From positions 3,968,001 to 4,032,000 of the forward strand of contig NZ_CP108394.1 in assembly GCF_041435215.1 (NCBI RefSeq): 64,000 bases of DNA, written 5' to 3'. The DNA is from Streptomyces sp. NBC_01314. Lineage in GTDB: Bacteria; Actinomycetota; Actinomycetes; Streptomycetales; Streptomycetaceae. Under the pieces are notes generated by a model. That model did no database searches. It was not told the DNA's origin and worked only from the letters and a program-made list of their open reading frames with translations. Position numbers and translations under genes: made by a program. Below are positions 59,792-64,000 of the stretch, one piece after another (the stretch's first letter is position 1; each line of letters starts with the position of its first letter).

Positions 59792-61585
59792 TCAGCTTCC
59801 GGGATACGGCCAGGGATTGGCCTTGCACGTGATCCCGTCCTGCGTCAGGAACTTGCTCTGCTGCTGCATGACGGGCGCGAGTTCGCCGTCCTTGTCGCAG
59901 GTCACATGGCTGTAGCCAAGGCGGTGGCCGATCTCGTGGTTGATCAGCATCTGCCGGTACGCGTGAATCTGATCGCCGTACGTCTCCGAGCCCTGGGCCC
60001 AGCGGTATGCGTTGATCATCACGCGCTCGGTGGCGGCCGAATCGCAGGAGACGTTGTCCACGGTCGTGTCGAGCCCCGACTTGGCGCACCAGGTCGCGGT
60101 GGTTCCGGGGCTGGCCAGCGTGATCACGAAGTCGGGCGCCCCCGAGGAGATCCGCTCGAACGTACGGCCGCCGCTGTGGGCCCAACTCCGTTCGTCGTTC
60201 AGGGTCTTCTGCACTGCTTCGGCGAACAGTTCGGCGTCCAGCCCGAGGCCCTTCTCGACATCGACCCGGTAGCGGTACTTCTGCCCCGCCCCCGGCGCCT
60301 TGTCGAAGCCCCTGACCGCCTCGAACTTCCCGCCGCCCTCCAGGTCCGCGGCGAGCGCGTACATCCTGCCCATCTTCTGGTCGTACGACAGCGGGGTCGC
60401 GCTCGGGCTCGGCGGACGGGACGGTGTGGGCCGGTTGTCGCTGCGCGAGGCGTCGCGGACGGCACGCTCCCCGGCGCCGGCGCCGGCCTGCGACTGCGTG
60501 GCGGTCTCGTCCTGTCCGCCGGCCACCTGCCCGCTCACTACGACGGCCAGCACGGTCGTGACAGCGGCGGCCGCGATCCCGGCGAACGCCCGCCCCTTGC
60601 CGCCCTTCGCCGTCCCGACGCCCTCGGCCCCATCGCGCGGAGGGTCCTCGTGCGAAGCGTTCGGCTGGAGCGGTTTCTCCTGCGGCGACTCCTCCGTCAG
60701 CGGCTTTTCTTCGAGAGCCGCGTCAACCCGGCCGACGGCACCGGCACCCGGCGGGGCACGGTGCGTCCGACCGGGTGCGAAGACGTCGTCGACCTCGACG
60801 AAGGCGTCCAGATAGGCCTGGCGGGGGCCACCGGGGGGCATGGTCTCCTGCCGCTGCCGGGGAATGGGGATGCGGCGGCCGGAACGCTCCGGAGGCTCGC
60901 CGTACGGGGCACCGGGGGGTGGCGCCTCGCCCGGCACACCATACGGAACCCCCGCGGACGCCCCTTGCGCCACGTCGCGTCCGGCACCCGTTCGGCGCTC
61001 ACCATCACCCAAGTGCCCCCAACCGCCGCCCGCTTCACGCTGCTCGGGGTGCCCACCACGACTCGGCGGAAAGCCACGGGCCGGCGTTCCGTCCGGGATG
61101 CGGGGGAAGCCGTGCGCGGGCGTGCCATCAGGAAGAAGCGGCATCCCGTGCGCCGGAGTCCCGTCAGGAAGGCGAGGAAAACCGTGCGCCGGCGTGCCAT
61201 CGGCGAATCGGGGGCCGCCGTGCGCGGGGGTCCCGTCCGGAAGACGCGGGAAGCCATGCGCGGGGGTGCCGTCAGGGAAACGCGGGCCCTGCTGCCCAGG
61301 CGCACTTCCGGTGAACCGCGGCGTCCCCCGACCCGGAGCCTGGTCGTACCTGTGGGGCGGCACAGGGCCGCCCGGCGGCTGCGCTCCTGCCGCCGACGCC
61401 GCCCCCGAAGCGCCCCTGGCGGCCGGAGAAGCCGGTCCCCCCGCCCCCTGGATCTCCTGGGCCTCCGGTGCTCTCTGCGCCGCCGGTCCGCGTTCGCCGG
61501 CCCCGGCGGACGTCACGGTCCGGGCTGTCCTCATTTCGTTTGTGTCGCCTTTCGGCGCCCGCCCCTTGCGGCTGTGCCGTCCCAC
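59792..61585 (-). CDS. DUF3152 zincin-like membrane-anchored protein
   Basis: The product is 597 residues. Residues ~85-175 hold six or seven copies of a 13-residue repeat (RxPDGTPAHGFP). A single membrane anchor (FAGIAAAAVTTVLAVVVSGQVAG) lies near 335. The C-terminal DUF3152 domain (~400-597) is exported and has INHEIGHRLGYSH, an extended HExxHxxGxxH metzincin zinc motif with a Met-turn-like region later. Rv3207c is its mycobacterial counterpart by my recollection. It starts with a GTG at 61585, just after the start region of the adjacent hydrolase operon. Confidence 0.85.
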   Translation of the reverse strand: MGRHSRKGRAPKGDTNEMRTARTVTSAGAGERGPAAQRAPEAQEIQGAGGPASPAARGASGAASAAGAQPPGGPVPPHRYDQAPGRGTPRFTGSAPGQQGPRFPDGTPAHGFPRLPDGTPAHGGPRFADGTPAHGFPRLPDGTPAHGMPLLPDGTPAHGFPRIPDGTPARGFPPSRGGHPEQREAGGGWGHLGDGERRTGAGRDVAQGASAGVPYGVPGEAPPPGAPYGEPPERSGRRIPIPRQRQETMPPGGPRQAYLDAFVEVDDVFAPGRTHRAPPGAGAVGRVDAALEEKPLTEESPQEKPLQPNASHEDPPRDGAEGVGTAKGGKGRAFAGIAAAAVTTVLAVVVSGQVAGGQDETATQSQAGAGAGERAVRDASRSDNRPTPSRPPSPSATPLSYDQKMGRMYALAADLEGGGKFEAVRGFDKAPGAGQKYRYRVDVEKGLGLDAELFAEAVQKTLNDERSWAHSGGRTFERISSGAPDFVITLASPGTTATWCAKSGLDTTVDNVSCDSAATERVMINAYRWAQGSETYGDQIHAYRQMLINHEIGHRLGYSHVTCDKDGELAPVMQQQSKFLTQDGITCKANPWPYPGS

Positions 61586-61593
61586 GCCGCGCC

Positions 61594-62874
61594 TCAGCTC
61601 CCTGCGCCCGGAGAGCCCGACGGAGGTTTTTCAGCGGCCGAGCGGACACCGTCGGCGTCGGCCAAGCGACCGCCGCCCACCGAACCACCCTCACTCGAAT
61701 CGTCCACCGAAGCCGAACCGGAACCGGAACCGGAACCGGAACCGGCACCAGCACCAGCACCAGCACCAGCACCAGCACCAGCACCAGCACCAGCGATGGT
61801 CGACCTCGGCGAATCCGGAGGCGAACCCGCGTCCAGATCCCAGCCCCCCTGTCCCGAACCCATCGACTCCGCCCCCATCGACGCTGGATCGATCGACTCC
61901 GGATCCGCCCCGCCGCCCGACTTCCCCGTATCCGCGAGCAGTTCACGGAACGCGGCGGCAACGGCCTCCGGATACTCCATCATCGCCACGTGTCCCGCCT
62001 CCGGCAGGGACACGAGGCGGGAGTCGCGGAAGGAGCGGGCGGCGCGCTGGGCCATGCGGTAGCCGACAAGTTGGTCGCGGCGACCGTAGATGAGGAGGGT
62101 CGGGGCCAGGACGCGCTCGGCCTGACGCCAGAGCGAGTGCTGCCCGCCCAGGGTGTACGCGTCCACGAGCCCCCGGGCGGAACGCGTCAACGCGTCCCAC
62201 ATGTACGGCAGTTGGAGGCGCCGCTCCATCTCCTCGACGGCGTTGCGGAAGCCCTCGTCCGTGACGCGGCCGGGGTCGCCGTAGCAGAGCGCCGTGACGC
62301 CCCGTACGCGCTGCTCGGCGCTCCAGCCCTTGGTGAAGCGGGTGAAGAGCGCCGACATGCCCGGCACTGCGAGCATCGCGGTGGGCACGGCGGTCCGCTG
62401 CACGCGCAGCTCCGGCAGGGCGGGCGACACGAGGGTCAGGGTGCGGACGAGATCGGGGCGGAGGGCGGCGACGCGGGTCGTGATCGCGCCGCCGAGCGAG
62501 TTGCCGAAGAGGTGCACAGGGCCGCGCCCGGCGGCGTCGAGGTGACGGATGACCGCGCGAGTGTGTCCCGTGACGGAGTAGTTGCCGTCGTCCGGCGGCG
62601 GAGAGTCACCGAAGCCGGGCAGATCGAGCGCCTCGCTCTCCACGAGACCGTCGAGCAGCGGCATGAGCGCGGACCAGTTCTGCGAGGAACCGCCCAGCCC
62701 GTGCACGTAGAGGGCCGGCGGCAGCCCCTCGCGCGCCGGCGGTCTCGACCGCAGCGACAGCGTGATCCCCGGCAGCCTGACCGACCTCAGCCGCTCCCCG
62801 GGTGCCACACGCACGGCACTCGCCTTTGGCGACGCGGTGGCGGTCAGCAGAGACGGCAACTCGGTCGAAGACAT
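61594..62874 (-). CDS. Alpha/beta hydrolase with Gly-Ala/Gly-Ser tail
   Basis: The product is 426 residues. Core motifs: YVHGLGGSSQNWSALMPLL (oxyanion region), the nucleophile elbow LFGNSLGGAI, Asp in LLIYGRRDQLVG and His in PEAGHVAMMEYPE. The C-terminal ~95 residues are a low-complexity run of GAGAGAG and GSGSGSG (encoded at 61715-61792), then a Ser/Gly-rich end. The substrate is unknown. The start at 62874 is an ATG. The gene stop lies 8 bases before the DUF3152 start on the same strand, so the two are likely one operon. Confidence 0.8.
   Translation of the reverse strand: MSSTELPSLLTATASPKASAVRVAPGERLRSVRLPGITLSLRSRPPAREGLPPALYVHGLGGSSQNWSALMPLLDGLVESEALDLPGFGDSPPPDDGNYSVTGHTRAVIRHLDAAGRGPVHLFGNSLGGAITTRVAALRPDLVRTLTLVSPALPELRVQRTAVPTAMLAVPGMSALFTRFTKGWSAEQRVRGVTALCYGDPGRVTDEGFRNAVEEMERRLQLPYMWDALTRSARGLVDAYTLGGQHSLWRQAERVLAPTLLIYGRRDQLVGYRMAQRAARSFRDSRLVSLPEAGHVAMMEYPEAVAAAFRELLADTGKSGGGADPESIDPASMGAESMGSGQGGWDLDAGSPPDSPRSTIAGAGAGAGAGAGAGAGAGSGSGSGSGSASVDDSSEGGSVGGGRLADADGVRSAAEKPPSGSPGAGS
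61715..61792. repeat. Hexanucleotide tandem repeats inside the hydrolase tail
   Basis: Five units of GAACCG (61715-61744) directly followed by eight units of GCACCA (61745-61792). Read on the minus strand they code for GSGSG and GAGAG. Both runs are perfect, so length should vary between strains. Confidence 0.9.
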
Positions 62875-63051
62875 GCGGGCAATGTTACGAGACGATCACG
62901 CAGTGGCTCATGTGTTCGGCGTCACAGGTCTGGACGCAAATCGGCCACTTGGCATGGGGTCGGGGGACGGGGAGCACTCGCCGCCGGGCCGCAGCGGACC
63001 GCGCCAGGGCCGCATAGCGCCACGATCACCCTTCTCCTAGGCTCACAAACA

Positions 63052-63101
63052 GGGCATCCAGACTCGCGAAGGCCCATAAGCCGGGCATCCAGACCCGCGA
63101 A
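63052..63101. repeat. Direct repeat before the small acidic gene
   Basis: GGGCATCCAGACTCGCGAA (63052-63070) and GGGCATCCAGACCCGCGAA (63083-63101) match at 18 of 19 bases and start 31 bp apart, about three helical turns. They lie in the divergent gap before 63181. Confidence 0.6.
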
Positions 63102-63180
63102 CAGGGCACCCGTACGTGGCCCCCGCGCCTTCGGGGACGTACCGACGGCACCAGGGCAGCACCAGGAAGGGGAACCCACG

Positions 63181-63399
63181 ATGGCCGCAGACCCGACCGA
63201 ACCCGACACCTTCGTCGAGGAGGACTCCGCGGAGCTCGACGACGTCGAGGCCCCCGAGGCAGATGCCGCCGAGCAGCGCACGGACGTGACCCAGAACCGG
63301 GACGACCCGCTGACCGACGCCGATCCGGACGCCGCCAACGAGGCGGACCTGGCGGAACAGGCCCGCGTGGTCTCCCTCGACGAGGAGGACTACCGGTAA
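63181..63399 (+). CDS. Small acidic protein, unknown function
   Basis: The product is 72 residues and very acidic: about a third Asp/Glu, few aromatics, no Cys (ends ARVVSLDEEDYR). AAGGGGA is 9 bases before the ATG and the third positions are G/C-rich, so the gene is real. Likely disordered. It is divergent from the hydrolase and lies just before a TetR gene. The role is unknown. Confidence 0.7.
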   Translation: MAADPTEPDTFVEEDSAELDDVEAPEADAAEQRTDVTQNRDDPLTDADPDAANEADLAEQARVVSLDEEDYR

Positions 63400-63601
63400 C
63401 CCGATTCCCACCAGGGACGACGACCGTTGGCGAGAAAGGGCTTCCCCCCTGCCCGTCATGCCCCTGTTTGGCGCGGTTCGCGGCACTTCCCCCGGTGTCC
63501 GGTCCGTGAAATTCTGCGCTCGCACCGCGCACACCCGGGTTACCGAAAAGTACGATGGCGGCGCGGCGCACACCCGCATGTGGACGATCTTGGGAGGCGG
63601 C

Positions 63602-64000
63602 GTGACAGCCATCGAGCAGACAGAGGCAGCGCGCCCGCGGGGCACACGCCTGCCGCGCCGAGCCCGACGGAACCAGTTGCTGGGCGCCGCCCAGGAAGTC
63701 TTCGTGGCCCAGGGCTACCACTCGGCCGCGATGGACGACATCGCCGAGCGCGCCGGAGTCAGCAAGCCGGTGCTCTACCAGCACTTCCCCGGCAAGCTCG
63801 ACCTCTATCTGGCTTTGCTGGACCAGCACTGCGAGTCGCTCATCCAGGCCGTACGCGGCGCGCTCGCGTCGACGACCGACAACAAGCAGCGCGTCCGGGC
63901 CACGATGGACGCCTACTTCGCGTACGTGGAGGACGAGGGCGGCGCGTTCCGGCTGGTCTTCGAGTCGGACCTGACGAACGAGCCCGCCGTACGCGAGCGC
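63602..64000 (+). CDS. TetR-family regulator, C-terminus beyond the window
   Basis: The first 133 codons are present, without a stop. The helix-turn-helix reads LLGAAQEVFVAQGYHSAAMDDIAERAGVSKPVLYQHFPGKLDLYLALLD (residues ~26-73), a strong TetR match. The start GTG has GGAGG 5 bases upstream (GGAGGCGGCGTG). The C-terminal ligand domain is cut off, so no ligand can be guessed. From memory a TetR gene also follows this neighbourhood in mycobacteria (Rv3208). Confidence 0.9.
   Translation, partial: MTAIEQTEAARPRGTRLPRRARRNQLLGAAQEVFVAQGYHSAAMDDIAERAGVSKPVLYQHFPGKLDLYLALLDQHCESLIQAVRGALASTTDNKQRVRATMDAYFAYVEDEGGAFRLVFESDLTNEPAVRER

Noticed and set aside
1..64000. Mobile island or secondary-metabolite cluster
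   Set aside because: No integrase, transposase, polyketide or peptide synthetase genes; base composition looks even, and gene content is core actinobacterial.

Overview
The window is high-GC chromosomal DNA from an actinomycete and almost certainly from a Streptomyces. The evidence is the very high GC, the strong GC bias at third codon positions, frequent GTG starts, the SigR/RsrA pair, a WblC (WhiB7-type) regulator with an AT-hook, and two initiator tRNA genes that encode no CCA. It reads as conserved core chromosome. I see no insertion sequence, integrase, phage gene, CRISPR array or secondary-metabolite cluster. From memory, the gene content follows the Mycobacterium tuberculosis stretch Rv3193c to Rv3228: UPF0182, PDZ-Lon, DUF2342, ABC1 kinase, whiB7, uvrD2, mycoredoxin, nudC, adnB/adnA, alkyltransferase-like, moeZ and DUF3152, with sigH/rshA, SRAP, aroA and rsgA at the other end.

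Layout. 0-3 kb: Roadblock/LC7-like proteins with a PATAN-like protein, divergent around a repeated TGACC..GGTCA element. 3-6 kb: rsrA and sigR behind a textbook SigR promoter, an alpha/beta hydrolase, an SRAP protein and an M50-like membrane protein. 7-12 kb: aroA, rsgA, an SMR (Gdx/SugE-type) exporter facing a TetR gene, hisN and a CBS protein. 12.5-16 kb: a Fur-family regulator, then two identical initiator tRNA genes flanking a Sel1-repeat gene, each with a long terminator hairpin. 16-25 kb: UPF0182, PPA1309 family, PDZ-Lon protease, MoaE, an NAD-dependent epimerase, a DUF2342 zincin and a Nudix protein. 25-32 kb: a TerD-AIM24 fusion with two AIM24 genes, a YgjP-like metallopeptidase, and an E1-like ThiF protein coupled to an ABC1 kinase. 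32-36 kb: wblC with its promoter, a 107-codon leader ORF and an attenuator, then uvrD2 and a SigR-driven mycoredoxin. 36-46 kb: nudC, an M20 dipeptidase and the adnB/adnA helicase-nuclease pair. 46-54 kb: an alkyltransferase-like protein, a large LPG-synthase-like membrane protein, two tandem secreted S33 peptidases and moeZ under a SigR promoter. 54-59.6 kb: a four-gene polysaccharide operon. 59.8-64 kb: a DUF3152 protein, an alpha/beta hydrolase, a small acidic protein and the start of a TetR gene.

Two regulatory themes connect the genes. Thiol stress: sigR, the mycoredoxin gene and moeZ each have GGAAT-N18-GTT upstream, and the UPF0182 gene has the close variant GGGAAC-N18-GTT. Translation stress: the wblC leader carries every part of a ribosome-mediated attenuation switch.

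The best candidate for a little-described system is the operon at 54.1-59.6 kb. It joins a DUF3492/GT4 (PelF-type) glycosyltransferase, a polytopic membrane protein, a nucleotide-sugar epimerase and a Spherulin-4-type glycoside hydrolase. That combination recalls the galactosamine-rich exopolysaccharide systems Pel and galactosaminogalactan. All names come from reading motifs by eye; no database search was run.
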